64,000 nucleotides of DNA from assembly GCF_005405885.1 (NCBI RefSeq), contig NZ_BJFL01000014.1:59871-123870 (forward strand), written 5' to 3'. The notes under the pieces are model-generated. The model ran no database searches. It was not told the origin of the DNA and saw only the letters and a list, made by a program, of their open reading frames with translations. The position numbers and the translations under genes were made by a program. How positions within the stretch are numbered: position 1 is the first letter of the stretch; each line of letters opens with the position of its first letter. This document shows, in pieces, positions 16,575-27,373 of this stretch. The stretch is from Gandjariella thermophila. GTDB taxonomy: Bacteria > Actinomycetota > Actinomycetes > Mycobacteriales > Pseudonocardiaceae.

Positions 16575-16631
16575 CCGCGCCAGAAGTAGCCCAGCGACAG
16601 CGGAAACCGTCGGTGCGGGATGCGACGATGG

Positions 16632-17492
16632 TCAGCTACCCGCGTCCAGCCCGCCGGGGAGAACCACCACGCCGAGCACCCCGGGCCCGGTGTGCGCGCC
16701 GATCACCGCGCCCACCTCGGAGATCAGGCAACCGGTCGATCCGGGCACCCGCTCGTCCAGGCTGGTGGCCAGTTCGGCGGCCCGTTCGGGGGAGGCGAGA
16801 TGGTGCACGGCCAGGCCGACCGGCCCCACGCCGGCGGCGTCCGCGGCGAGTTGGACCAACCGGGCCACCGCGCGGCCCATCGTGCGGACCTTCTCCAGCG
16901 GCACGATCCGACCGTCGTCGACGTGCAGTAACGGCTTCACCGCCAGCGCGGTGCCGAGCACCGCGGCCGCCGGCCCGATCCGCCCACCGCGGCGGAGGTG
17001 CTCCAGCGTCTCCACGCAGAAGAAGGTCTTGGTCACTTCGGCTGCCTTGGCCGCGGCCGCCTCGACCTCGGTGGCGTCCGCCCCCTCCGCAGCCCTGCCG
17101 GCGGCGTAGAGCGCGGCGAAGCCAAGTCCCATGCCGGCGGACCGGGAGTCGACCACGCGCACCCGGTCGGGCCCGACATCCTCGGCGGCCAGCCGGGCGG
17201 CCTCCCAGGTGCCGGAGAGCTGCCGGGACAGGTGCACCGACACCACCGCGTCGGCCCCCTCAGCGAGCACCGTTCGGTACGTCTCGGCCAGCTCGGCGGG
17301 GGTGGCGCGGGAGGTGGTGACGGTACGCCGGTCCTCCAGCGCGCGGGCCAGCTCGGCGGGGCCCACGTCCACCCCGTCGAGCCCGCTGTGCCCGTCGATG
17401 GTGACGTGCAGGGGCACCACCCGTATCCCGGAGCGTTCGGCGAATCCCTCGGGCAGGTACGCGGTTGAGTCAGTCACGACGGCGACGGGCAC
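16632..17492 (-). CDS. degV: DegV family fatty-acid-binding protein
   Basis: A 286-residue DegV-fold protein: VVTDSTAYLPEG at the N-terminus, TSRATPAELAETYR, HLSRQLSGTWEAA, then the VETLEHLRRGGRIGPAAA motif and C-terminal VGAVIGAHTGPGVLG. DegV proteins bind a fatty acid, and FakB members feed acyl chains to a kinase; no FakA-like kinase is nearby. The GTG start at 17492 fits the family length (about 280). It sits between comEA and gpgP as degV does in mycobacteria. Confidence 0.92.
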   Translation of the reverse strand: MPVAVVTDSTAYLPEGFAERSGIRVVPLHVTIDGHSGLDGVDVGPAELARALEDRRTVTTSRATPAELAETYRTVLAEGADAVVSVHLSRQLSGTWEAARLAAEDVGPDRVRVVDSRSAGMGLGFAALYAAGRAAEGADATEVEAAAAKAAEVTKTFFCVETLEHLRRGGRIGPAAAVLGTALAVKPLLHVDDGRIVPLEKVRTMGRAVARLVQLAADAAGVGPVGLAVHHLASPERAAELATSLDERVPGSTGCLISEVGAVIGAHTGPGVLGVVVLPGGLDAGS

Positions 17493-17576
17493 GTTCGCCG
17501 AGCCTAGATGCTTTGTTCAGCCGGCCTGGTCAGAGGTCCGGGCAGCGGGCCGGCGCGGCGATCCCCGTCGGTGGCC

Positions 17577-17640
17577 GATCCCCGCGTCAGTGGTGATCCC
17601 CGCGTCAGTGGTGATCCCCGCGTCAGTGGGTGATCCCGGC
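17577..17640 (-). repeat. 18-bp tandem repeat carrying in-frame stop codons at the gpgP 3' end
   Basis: On the minus strand, gpgP ends ATC ACC CAC TGA and then continues CGC GGG GAT CAC CAC TGA twice more: the 18-bp unit TGACGCGGGGATCACCAC keeps the frame, giving three in-frame stops spaced by exactly six codons. Plus-strand copies are at 17577-17594, 17595-17612 and 17613-17630. Duplication by slippage is likely; a read-through safety role is only speculation. The recQ-like gene ends in a similar way. Confidence 0.85.
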
Positions 17641-18237
17641 GTTGTACGCGGACAGCCGCCACCGCCCGTCGCCGCCTGGCCGGCGGGACAGCACCGTCCA
17701 GTGGCAGTTGCCGATCCCGCCGAGTTGCATCCAGTTCGCCTCCGGTAGTTCCAGCAGCCGGCCGGTCAGCGCGGTGATCAGGCCGCCGTGCGCGCACAGC
17801 ATGGCGGTGTCGTCGAACTGGGCGTCCACCTCGGCGACGACCTCGGCCGCGCGGGCCGCCACATCGATCTTGGTCTCCCCGCCGGGCGGCCCCCAGGTGG
17901 GGTCGGTCTGCCAGGCGCGCATGCCGCCGGGCCACTCGGCGTCGACCTCGGCCGCGGTGAGGCCCTGCCACTTCCCCAGGTGGGTCTCGCGCAGCCGCTC
18001 GTCCACGCGCAACGGAACAGCGGTCACCTCGGTGAACACGGTCGCCGTGTCCATCGCCCTGCGCAGGTCCGAGGTCACCACGATCTGCGGTTCGAACCCG
18101 GCCAGCACGGGCGCGGCGAACCTCGCCTGGTTCCATCCGGTCTCGGTCAGCGCCGAGTCGAGATGGCCCTGCATGCGACCGGAGGCGTTGAAATCGGTTT
18201 CACCGTGCCGCCACAGCACCAGCCGACGGAGCGTCAT
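17623..18237 (-). CDS. gpgP: Glucosyl-3-phosphoglycerate phosphatase-like histidine phosphatase
   Basis: A 204-residue histidine-phosphatase-superfamily enzyme. The catalytic motif LWRHGETDFN (H11) is at the N-terminus, followed by SDLRRAMDTA, ERLRETHLGKWQGL and the second histidine in LCAHGGLI. The ETHLGxWQGL and GGIGNCHW features and its place between rsfS and degV match mycobacterial GpgP, which makes glucosylglycerate for polysaccharide initiation. ATG 18237 has AGAGGAG 6 nt upstream; the longer frame has no SD. Its stop codon is repeated in frame twice downstream. A generic phosphoglycerate-mutase-like activity is the fallback call. Confidence 0.85.
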   Translation of the reverse strand: MTLRRLVLWRHGETDFNASGRMQGHLDSALTETGWNQARFAAPVLAGFEPQIVVTSDLRRAMDTATVFTEVTAVPLRVDERLRETHLGKWQGLTAAEVDAEWPGGMRAWQTDPTWGPPGGETKIDVAARAAEVVAEVDAQFDDTAMLCAHGGLITALTGRLLELPEANWMQLGGIGNCHWTVLSRRPGGDGRWRLSAYNAGITH

Positions 18238-18304
18238 CGCGGCTCCTCTTCCGCACGGGTGCCGGCGATCGCCGTCGTGTCGCCCGGGCGGCGCGCCGCC
18301 GCGC

Positions 18305-18703
18305 TCACGCCCGAACGTCCTCGTCCACGCTGCCCGCTGGCCGCGCGGAGTCGTCATACTGGATGCGCGGGCAGTCCTTCCACAGCCGTTCCAGGGCGTA
18401 GAAGGTGCGCTCCTCGGCGTGCTGGACGTGCACCACGACGTCGACGAAGTCCAGCAGAACCCAGCGGCCTTCGCGCGCCCCCTCGCGCCGGACCGGCCTG
18501 GTCCCCGCGGCGCGCATCTTCTCCTCGACGTTGTCCACGATCGCGCCGACCTGCCGCTCGTTGGGCGCCGACGCGATCACGAAGCAGTCGGTGATCACCA
18601 GCTGGTCGGACACGTCCAGCACCACGATGTCGTGCGCCTTCTTGTCCGCGGCCGCGTGCGCCGCGACCAGCGCGAGTCGCCGTGCCTCTTCGGTGGCTGC
18701 CAC
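18305..18703 (-). CDS. rsfS: Ribosome silencing factor RsfS
   Basis: A 132-residue protein with the RsfS core: KKAHDIVVLDVSDQLVITDC, FVIASAPNERQVGAIVDNV, GRWVLLDFVDVVVHV, ending with the Y/W-rich LERLWKDCPRI. It binds uL14 on the large subunit and blocks 70S joining when nutrients are scarce. GTG 18703 is preceded by GGAGGGAC. It is 67 bp upstream of gpgP on the same strand. nadD, usually adjacent, is about 1.1 kb upstream here, separated by a microprotein ORF and an RsbW-like gene. Confidence 0.95.
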   Translation of the reverse strand: MAATEEARRLALVAAHAAADKKAHDIVVLDVSDQLVITDCFVIASAPNERQVGAIVDNVEEKMRAAGTRPVRREGAREGRWVLLDFVDVVVHVQHAEERTFYALERLWKDCPRIQYDDSARPAGSVDEDVRA

Positions 18704-18975
18704 GTCCCTCCTCCCCGTGCGGCCTGACCGCCCGCACGAGTACCCCAGGGTACCTGCGACGACCAACGGATCGCCGTCACGGGCGGGGACCACCGCGGAC
18801 GGTGGGCGCCCCGGATTTCGTGGGACGTCCCACTCCGGCACCCCGTCGCCGCACCGCGAGCCGAGGGCGGCGCCCGCGCGCCCACGTGTGACGTGGCGCT
18901 TCGATGAGCGCCTCCGGCGCGCCGCCGACCGGACCCACGCCCGGGTGACCTGGAGCATAGCTCACAGTTGTATCT

Positions 18976-19065
18976 ATGGATGAAGGCAAGATGGTCGGGC
19001 TGATCGCTGTCGGTGTCGGTGTGCTCGTCGTCACGGGACTCATCCTCGCCCTGCGGCTCGGCTGA
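18976..19065 (+). CDS. Putative 29-residue single-helix membrane peptide
   Basis: ATG 18976 opens a 30-codon frame: a short charged head (MDEGKM) followed by about 22 hydrophobic residues (VGLIAVGVGVLVVTGLILAL) and a final RLG. The composition is exactly a single transmembrane helix. There is no clear SD, so the message may be leaderless or the ORF may be spurious. It lies on the opposite strand between rsfS and the RsbW-like gene. Low certainty, but the uninterrupted hydrophobic pattern is unlikely in random GC-rich sequence. Confidence 0.45.
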   Translation: MDEGKMVGLIAVGVGVLVVTGLILALRLG

Positions 19066-19174
19066 CCCGAGGTCACGCGCCGCACCCGGACGTCCACATC
19101 GGACACCTGGGCGGCGGATTCCCGGCGCCGGCGGTCCCTGCTCGATGCGGTCCGCCGTCGAGGTGGAGAAGCGG

Positions 19175-19663
19175 CTAGCCACCCGGGGCCGTGGCCCGGT
19201 CCAGCAGCCAGTGCATGCGCACGGTGGTGCCGCGCGGTCCCGGCTCCACCTCGGCGCGGCTCGCCAGGGTCCGGATCAGCGAGAGCCCGCGGCCGTGCAG
19301 CGGGCCGGGATCGTCCGCCGGTGGCCGCCACCGCCCGTAGTCGGCGACGGTGACGCTCACCCTGACGTGCTCGGAGGAGTAGGTGGCGTGCAGATCCAGC
19401 ACTCCCCCACCGCCGTGATAGGCATGCTCGACCACGTTGGCCATCGCCTCGTAGCTCGCCAACACCACGTCATGGGTGATCTCGGGGCTCAAACCCACCC
19501 GCCGCGCCCAGTCAGCGAGCGCATGTCGCAGCGGGGTTAATCGCTCGGCGACCGCCGGCACCGTCCGGCACGACAGGTCCTGGGGCCACTCCTGCCGTAG
19601 CCCGCCGCGGGCGCCGCCATCGGCGCCCACTGATCGAAACGGTTCTCGAGGGTCACGCTGCAT
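19175..19663 (-). CDS. RsbW-like anti-sigma / GHKL ATP-binding protein
   Basis: A 162-residue protein whose C-terminal about 125 residues form a HATPase_c fold: N-box SYEAMANVVEHAYHGG, G1-box VTVADYGRW and G2-box GRGLSLI. This is the serine-kinase anti-sigma type seen in many actinobacterial stress and sporulation switches. ATG 19663 has GGAGGA 6 nt upstream; the longer open frame is rejected. No partner sigma or anti-anti-sigma gene lies next to it, so the partner must be elsewhere. Confidence 0.85.
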   Translation of the reverse strand: MQRDPREPFRSVGADGGARGGLRQEWPQDLSCRTVPAVAERLTPLRHALADWARRVGLSPEITHDVVLASYEAMANVVEHAYHGGGGVLDLHATYSSEHVRVSVTVADYGRWRPPADDPGPLHGRGLSLIRTLASRAEVEPGPRGTTVRMHWLLDRATAPGG

Positions 19664-19829
19664 TCCCGTCTCCTCCCCGACGTCTCGGATACCCGTCACC
19701 CCAGGAGGCGATTCCCCAGCGCCTTGACGGCTGTGCGCAGGAGGTCGGTCGCCGTGGCAGCGGAGAGCCGCGCGAAAGCGAATGGCTTTCGAGAGCGTGG
19801 TCCGTCCGCTTCGCGGAAACGCGGGAAAG

Positions 19830-20435
19830 TCAGCGCTCGGTCGCCCGGTACAGGCGCCGCTTGCTGATGTACTGCACGACTCCGTCGGGGACGAGGTACC
19901 AGACCGGGCGGCCGGTGGCCACCCGCGTGCGGCAGTCGGTGGACGAGATCGCCATGGCCGGGACCTCCACGAGGCTGACCGCTCCACGGGGCAGGTGGTG
20001 ATCGTTCAGGTGGTAACCGGGCCGGGTGACGCCGACGAAGTGCGCGAGGCTGAACAGTTCCTCCACCCGGTGCCAGGAGACGATCTGCTCCAGGGCGTCG
20101 GCCCCGGTGATGAAGAACAACTCGGCGTCGGGATAGGTGGCGCGCAGGTCGGTGAGCGTGTCGATCGTGTACGTCGGACCGCCCCGGTCGATGTCCACCC
20201 GGCTGACCGAGAACCGCGGGTTCGACGCGGTCGCGATCACCGTCATCAGGTAGCGGTCCTCGGCGGCGCTGACTTCACGATGCCCTTTCTGCCACGGCTG
20301 ACCGGTCGGGACGAAGATCACCTCGTCCAGTTCGAACCGGGACTGCACCTCGCTGGCCGCCACGAGGTGCCCGTGGTGGATCGGGTCGAAGGTGCCACCC
20401 ATGATCCCGACACGGCGAGTTGTCGATCCGGACAT
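19830..20435 (-). CDS. nadD: Nicotinate-nucleotide adenylyltransferase
   Basis: A 201-residue nucleotidyltransferase converting nicotinate mononucleotide and ATP to deamido-NAD. It shows [12 protein letters not shown] (about residues 13-24, HxGH motif), [28 protein letters not shown] and the C-terminal ISSTDCR (usual ISST-x-R). The length is standard. It belongs to the nadD-rsfS-gpgP block on the minus strand, now separated from rsfS by the RsbW-like gene. Confidence 0.96.
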   Translation of the reverse strand: MSGSTTRRVGIMGGTFDPIHHGHLVAASEVQSRFELDEVIFVPTGQPWQKGHREVSAAEDRYLMTVIATASNPRFSVSRVDIDRGGPTYTIDTLTDLRATYPDAELFFITGADALEQIVSWHRVEELFSLAHFVGVTRPGYHLNDHHLPRGAVSLVEVPAMAISSTDCRTRVATGRPVWYLVPDGVVQYISKRRLYRATER

Positions 20436-20558
20436 GACTGACCAGACTACGTGGCACGCCGTCGCCGCCGGGGTGGCCGCGCGACAATGTGATCGGCGTC
20501 GTGCGTCCTGTGTCGTAGGCGCGTCGCGGCCTCGGGCGTACCGGCGCGGGAGGCGCCG

Positions 20559-20789
20559 TCACTCCTCGGGGGCGAGCCGCTCCCCGGTCGACGCGTCGCT
20601 CACCGCGATGGCTTCCACCGGGCACGACTCGGCGGCGTCGATCACCACGTCGTCCGGCTCGACCAGCTCGGCGAGCGGCCTGGAGCGGTCCGCGTCGAGC
20701 GTGAAGTGGTTTGGTGCGGTCGCCGCGCAGATGCCCGACCCGATACACGTCTCCCGATCGACGCCGACCCGCCAGCGAAGCTCACCCAT
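20559..20789 (-). CDS. [3Fe-4S] ferredoxin, P450 partner
   Basis: A 76-residue ferredoxin with three cysteines in cluster position: C15 (ETCIGSGIC), C21 and C56 (ESCPVEAI). The second cysteine position of a 4Fe ligand set is occupied by Gly, as in [3Fe-4S] ferredoxins that feed electrons to actinobacterial P450s. It starts 60 bp after the P450 stop on the same strand, so the two form an electron-transfer operon. A ferredoxin reductase is not in the window. Confidence 0.92.
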   Translation of the reverse strand: MGELRWRVGVDRETCIGSGICAATAPNHFTLDADRSRPLAELVEPDDVVIDAAESCPVEAIAVSDASTGERLAPEE

Positions 20790-20849
20790 GCCGTTCCTAC
20801 CTTCCGAAAGTCCGCGCGCCCACGATCCCGCTTGCCGGGCGAGGCTCGC

Positions 20850-22046
20850 TCACCAGCTGACGGGGAAGGATTCCAACCCCCGTACCAGCATGCCCGTCTT
20901 CCAGCGCAGCTCGGGCTCGGGTGTGGCGAGCCGCAGTTCCCGCAGGCGGCGAACCAGCGAACCGAGCGCGACCTGCAGTTCCATTCTGGCCAGCGGAGCA
21001 CCGAGGCAGTGGTGCACGCCGTGGCCGAAACCGACGTGCGGGTTCACCTCGCGGCGGAGGTCGAGGGTGTCCGCATCGGGGAAGACGCTCTCGTCGCGGT
21101 TGGCCGAGGCCACCACCGCGAGCACCGGCTCACCTGCGCGGACGAGCACACCGCCCAGCTCGATGTCCTCGGTGGCGTAGCGGGGGAAGCCGGCTGCGGC
21201 GCCCAGCGGGATGTAGCGCAGCAGCTCCTCGACCGCGCGCGGAACGAGTTCCGGCTCGGCGCGCAGCCGCTGCCAGTGCTCGGGCTGGGTGAGCAGGACG
21301 TAGACGAAGTTCGGGATCTGGCTGGCTGTGGTCTCGTGCCCGGCGATGAGCAGGCCGACACCGAGCCGCACGAGTTCGTCCTCGCTCAGCCGATCCTCCT
21401 CGTCGCGGGCTCGGACCAGGGCGCCGAGCAGGTCGTCGGTGGGAGTGGCGCGGCGCCGGGCGACCAGGCCGGCCATGTACTCGTGCAGGTTGTCCAGGTA
21501 CTCCTGCACCTGCTCCCTGCTGAGCGCGGTGGTGGACAGCGCGGCGTCCGACCACCGGCGGAAGTCCTTCCGGTCCTCGTATGGCACGCCGAGTAGCTCA
21601 CAGATCACCGTGACCGGCAGCGGGAGGGCGAACTCCTCGACCAGGTCGGCAGGTGGGCCGTGGTCGATCATCTGGTCGATCAGCTCGTCGGTGATCTCCT
21701 GCGCGCGCGGCCGCAGCGCCTCGACCCGGCGCATGGTGAACGCCTTGGCCACGAGCTTGCGCAGCCGGGTGTGCTCGGGCGGGTCCATGGACAGGATGCC
21801 GCCGCTGGTCGGTTCCGGCCGGGTCCGCGGCTCGTCCCGGTCCAGCACGGCCGCCCGGCTGAACCGAGGGTCACCGAGCACCGTGCGCACATCCTGGTAC
21901 CGGGTTGCCAACCAAGCGTCCTCTCCGTAGGGCAGCCGCACCCGGATCAGCGGCTCCTCGGCGCGGAGTCGCGCGTACCGGGGATCGAGGTTGAGCCGGT
22001 CCGGCAGGCCGAAGGGATAGGTCCTGGGTTCGGACGTGGTCGTCAT
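20850..22046 (-). CDS. Cytochrome P450
   Basis: A 398-residue soluble class I P450. The I-helix AGHETT, the K-helix ExxR in VEELLRYIP, and the heme loop FGHGVHHCLGAPLAR with the thiolate C347 are intact. ATG 22046 follows AAGGGGGAC, a good SD; the longer frame is rejected. The SMDPPEHTRLRKLVAKAF segment is typical of actinobacterial secondary-metabolite and xenobiotic P450s (CYP105/107-like). Operon with the downstream ferredoxin. A perfect TetR-type inverted repeat at 22104-22121 probably controls it. No biosynthetic cluster surrounds it, so the substrate is unknown. Confidence 0.93.
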   Translation of the reverse strand: MTTTSEPRTYPFGLPDRLNLDPRYARLRAEEPLIRVRLPYGEDAWLATRYQDVRTVLGDPRFSRAAVLDRDEPRTRPEPTSGGILSMDPPEHTRLRKLVAKAFTMRRVEALRPRAQEITDELIDQMIDHGPPADLVEEFALPLPVTVICELLGVPYEDRKDFRRWSDAALSTTALSREQVQEYLDNLHEYMAGLVARRRATPTDDLLGALVRARDEEDRLSEDELVRLGVGLLIAGHETTASQIPNFVYVLLTQPEHWQRLRAEPELVPRAVEELLRYIPLGAAAGFPRYATEDIELGGVLVRAGEPVLAVVASANRDESVFPDADTLDLRREVNPHVGFGHGVHHCLGAPLARMELQVALGSLVRRLRELRLATPEPELRWKTGMLVRGLESFPVSW

Positions 22047-22103
22047 CGGTCGTCCCCCTTGCGATGGCTGGTGCGTGAGCGCTTCGCCAGCGACCCCGCC
22101 CTT

Positions 22104-22121
22104 TGTAAGCATTCGCTTACA
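22104..22121. promoter_or_regulatory. TetR-type operator upstream of the P450 operon
   Basis: TGTAAGC-ATTC-GCTTACA, perfect 7-bp arms with a 4-bp centre, AT-rich against its surroundings, 58 bp before the P450 start. The form is that of a TetR-family operator. No tetR gene is adjacent. The rest of the 22047-22338 gap shows no gene. Confidence 0.7.
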
Positions 22122-22338
22122 TCCCACCGTAGTAGTGGTCACACGTACCGTCAAACATTCGAACAGCGGCAACCGGGCGAGCCGGCGGCGCGCGGACGTC
22201 GCGCCGCCCGCCTGCGGTGGGACCACGCCCACTGCGGGGCCGGCCGCCTTCGGATAGCGGGACGTGCCGGGGTGACGGCCCCGTCCGAGGGCTGCAGAGG
22301 CGGGCCCGCCGGCACGGGGTGCGGCGGTCGTGGAACGG

Positions 22339-23727
22339 TCAGGCGCCGGGACGGACGTGTCCCTCGCCCCAGACGACCCACTTGGAGGAGGTCAGCTCCG
22401 GCAGCCCCATGGGGCCGCGGGCGTGCAGTTTCTGGGTGGAGATGCCGATCTCCGCGCCCATCCCGAACTCGCCGCCGTCGGTGAACGCGGTGGAGGCGTT
22501 CACCATCACCGCGGCGGCGTCCACGCGGCCGGTGAACTGCCGGGCGCTGGCCACGTCGCGCGTCACGATCGCCTCGGTGTGCCCGGACCCGTGCTCGGCG
22601 ATGTGCCGGACGGCGTCGTCCAGCGAGTCCACCACGCCGGCGGCGATGTCCAGCGACAGGTACTCGGTGTCCCAGTCCTGCGGGCCGGCGGGCACGACGG
22701 CGCCGGGCTCGACACCGGCCGTGGCGGCGAGCCTGGCGAACCGCGCGTCGGCGTGCACCGTGACACCGGCGTCGGCGAGTGCGCGGATGACGCGGGGCAC
22801 GAAGGCGGCGGCCACGTCCGCATGGACCAGCAGGGTCTCCGCAGCGTTGCACACGCTGGGCCGCCGTGCCTTGGCGTTGACCACGATCCGCTCGGCGACG
22901 TCCAGGTCGGCCGCCGCGTCGACGTAGACGTGGCAGTTGCCCACCCCGGTCTCCACGGTGGGCACGGTCGCCTGCTCCACCACCGCCGAGATCAGGCCGG
23001 CGCCGCCGCGCGGGATGACCAGGTCGACCAGCCCGCGCGCGGTGATCAGGTGCTGCACCGACGCCCGGTCGTGGCAGGGCAGCAACTGCACCGCGTCGGC
23101 CGGCAGCCCGCTGGTCTCAAGCGCCTCCCGCAGCACGGTGACCAGTGCCGCGTTGGACCGCTCCGCCGAGGACGAGCCGCGCAGCAGCACGGCGTTGCCC
23201 GCCTTGAGGGTCAGCCCGGCGGCGTCCACCGTGACGTTGGGCCGCGCCTCGTAGACGATGCCGACCACGCCCAGCGGTACCCGCACCTGGCGCAGCTCCA
23301 GCCCGTTGGGCAGGATGCCACCGCGCAGCACCTCGCCCACCGGGTCGGCCAGGCCGGCGACGGTGAGCAGGCCGTCGGCGATGCCGTCGATGCGCTTGGC
23401 GGTCAGCGCCAGCCGGTCCAGCAGCGCCTCGGACAGCCCCGCGGCGCGGCCGGCGGCCAGGTCGGCCTCGTTGGCGGCGAGCACCTCGTCGACCCGCCCG
23501 CGGAGCGCCTCCGCCATGGTGCGCAGCGCGGCGTCCTTGTGCTCCCGGGTGGTGACGGCCAGTTGGGCCGCGGCTGCCCTGGCTCGGCGCGCCGCACTCA
23601 ACACCTGCTCACGCAGCTCCTGCGAAGCGGCGCCCGCATCTCCGGCGCCGGTCGCACTGTCCGCAGTAGACGCTGTGGAAGCAGTCGAGGCGGTCGCGGC
23701 CAGGTCAGCGGTGCTGGGCGTAGTCAC
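22339..23727 (-). CDS. proA: Glutamate-5-semialdehyde dehydrogenase
   Basis: A 462-residue gamma-glutamyl phosphate reductase, the second step of proline synthesis. It has the aldehyde-dehydrogenase fold with [20 protein letters not shown], the [12 protein letters not shown] nucleotide region and the catalytic cysteine in [15 protein letters not shown]. The first about 30 residues are Ala/Ser/Thr repeats ([13 protein letters not shown]) absent from most ProA proteins and could be trimmed by a later start. It is separated from proB by the recQ-like gene, whereas the two are closer in many genomes. Confidence 0.94.
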   Translation of the reverse strand: MTTPSTADLAATASTASTASTADSATGAGDAGAASQELREQVLSAARRARAAAAQLAVTTREHKDAALRTMAEALRGRVDEVLAANEADLAAGRAAGLSEALLDRLALTAKRIDGIADGLLTVAGLADPVGEVLRGGILPNGLELRQVRVPLGVVGIVYEARPNVTVDAAGLTLKAGNAVLLRGSSSAERSNAALVTVLREALETSGLPADAVQLLPCHDRASVQHLITARGLVDLVIPRGGAGLISAVVEQATVPTVETGVGNCHVYVDAAADLDVAERIVVNAKARRPSVCNAAETLLVHADVAAAFVPRVIRALADAGVTVHADARFARLAATAGVEPGAVVPAGPQDWDTEYLSLDIAAGVVDSLDDAVRHIAEHGSGHTEAIVTRDVASARQFTGRVDAAAVMVNASTAFTDGGEFGMGAEIGISTQKLHARGPMGLPELTSSKWVVWGEGHVRPGA

Positions 23728-23869
23728 ACCCCCAGCCTAGTCGCGGCGGACCACGGGCCTCGACGCGGTTTCGTGTTGTCGGCACCCGTCCGTGGCGCCC
23801 CGGGTACGTGTGGTGTCCGGTCACGCGGCCGACGCTGCCCTCACCCGGCGCCGGTGTCCAGCACTTCGT

Positions 23870-23922
23870 GGAGCGAATGGACCGTTGGGTAGCGCTGCGC
23901 GGGCGAATGGTCCATTCGCTCC
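23870..23922. repeat. Nested inverted repeats built from GCGAATGGWCC
   Basis: GGAGCGAATGGACC (23870-23883) and its exact complement (23909-23922) are 25 nt apart. In addition GCGAATGG-T-CCATTCGC (23903-23919) is a tight palindrome, so the 11-mer occurs three times. It lies in the divergent region between proA and the recQ-like gene, 46 bp before the latter. It could be an operator array or a hairpin-forming dispersed repeat. Confidence 0.65.
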
Positions 23923-23967
23923 AACTCCTCCGGCCGAAACCGCCGCACATGCGGTAGGCATGGGCGC

Positions 23968-26064
<2,097 letters not shown>

Positions 26065-26079
<15 letters not shown>

Positions 26080-26178
26080 CCGGCGGCGACCAACTGACCG
26101 GCGGCGCCCGCCGAGCAGCGGCGCTAGCCCTGCGTAGCGGCGTCCGCCTAACCCGCGGCGCCCGCCTGAGCCGCGGTC
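26065..26178 (+). repeat. Degenerate 18-bp repeat tract with multiple in-frame stops at the recQ-like 3' end
   Basis: GCGGCGACCAACTGACCG occurs twice exactly (26065-26082 and 26083-26100). It is followed by diverged units headed GCGGCG (from 26101, 26118, 26137 and 26155), two of them 18 bp long. Read in the gene's frame they give AATN-stop-P, AATN-stop-P, ...-RR-stop, AASA-stop-P, AAPA-stop: five stops in one frame (TGA, TGA, TAG, TAA, TGA). It ends at the 3' end of convergent proB (stop at 26177). Confidence 0.85.
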
Positions 26179-27373
26179 AGCGGGACGCGTGCCAGCGGCG
26201 CAGCGGGACAAGGTCGTCCGCGTGCACCACCTCGCGGCGCTGTTCGGGGGCGAGTTCGTGGCTGGATCGGCCGATCAGCGCGGGTAGCTCCGTGGCGTCG
26301 AACGCAACCACGCCGCGGGCGACCACGTGGCCACGCGCGTCGACCAGGTCCACCACGTCGCCGGCGTCGAAGGCACCTTCCACCGTGGTGATCCCCGCGG
26401 CGAGCAGCGACCGGCGCCGCCCGATCACCGCTGCGACGGCACCGTCGTCCAGGTGCAGCCGGCCAGTGACGTCCGCCGCGTGGCCGAGCCAGAACCGTCG
26501 CGCAGACAGCCGGGGCCCGGCCACCGCGAACGCCGTGCCCACGTCCGCCGGTCCCAGTGCCCGTGCCGCGTCGGACGCCGCGGCGAGCAGCACCGGAATC
26601 CCGGCCGACGCGGCCAACCGGGCCGCCGCCAGCTTGGACGCCATGCCGCCGGTGCCCAGGCCGGAGGCGCCCGCGACACCGGCCCGCACACCGTCCACAT
26701 CGGACTCGCCGTTCACCTCGGTGATCCGCGTGGCGTCGCCGCGCCGCGGGTCGCCGTCGTAGAGGGCGTCCACATCGGACAGGAGGATCAGTGCTTCGGC
26801 GCCAACAAGGTGCGCGACCAGCGCGGCCAGCCGGTCGTTGTCACCGAACCGGATCTCCTCGGTGGCCACGGTGTCATTCTCGTTCACCACCGGGACGGTG
26901 CCCAGCGCCAGCAGCCGGGAGAAGGTGCGCTGCGCGTTGCGGTAGTGCGCGCGCCGGACCACGTCGTCCGCGGTGAGCAGCACCTGCCCCACGGTGCGCG
27001 CGTGCCGCGCGAACGACGCGGCGTAGGCGTGGGCCAGCGCGAGCTGTCCCACGCTGGCCGCCGCCTGCTGGGTGGCCAGGTCCCGGGGCCGCCGCCCGAG
27101 GCCCAGGGGGGCGAGCCCGGCCGCGATGGCCCCGGAGGACACCAGCACCAGCTGGGTGTCCCTGGCGCACCGCTCGGCGATCACGTCGACCAGCGCGTCC
27201 AGCCGGGCCTGATCCAACCCGCCGGCCGCGGTGGTCAGCGAGGAGGAGCCGACCTTCACCACGATCCGGCGGGCAGCCGCCACCGCACGCCGCGCCTCGG
27301 ACATCGGGGGCGCCGGCTGTGGCGCCTCGGTCACCCGGCCAGGGGTTCGGTCGTGACCTCGGGCGTGCATCAC
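26177..27373 (-). CDS. proB: Glutamate 5-kinase with PUA domain
   Basis: About 398 residues. The amino-acid kinase domain shows [55 protein letters not shown] and [15 protein letters not shown]. The C-terminal PUA domain covers about residues 290-398. It makes gamma-glutamyl phosphate for ProA. The frame opens at GTG/ATG (27373/27370), overlapping the obgE stop as GTGATG, which implies coupling. The conserved core only begins near ATG 27304, so that later start is possible. Convergent with the recQ-like gene. Confidence 0.95.
   Translation of the reverse strand: MMHARGHDRTPGRVTEAPQPAPPMSEARRAVAAARRIVVKVGSSSLTTAAGGLDQARLDALVDVIAERCARDTQLVLVSSGAIAAGLAPLGLGRRPRDLATQQAAASVGQLALAHAYAASFARHARTVGQVLLTADDVVRRAHYRNAQRTFSRLLALGTVPVVNENDTVATEEIRFGDNDRLAALVAHLVGAEALILLSDVDALYDGDPRRGDATRITEVNGESDVDGVRAGVAGASGLGTGGMASKLAAARLAASAGIPVLLAAASDAARALGPADVGTAFAVAGPRLSARRFWLGHAADVTGRLHLDDGAVAAVIGRRRSLLAAGITTVEGAFDAGDVVDLVDARGHVVARGVVAFDATELPALIGRSSHELAPEQRREVVHADDLVPLRRWHASR

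Noticed and set aside
17577..17640. CRISPR-like array
   Set aside because: Units of 18 bp are contiguous without spacers and there are no cas genes; it is a simple tandem repeat.
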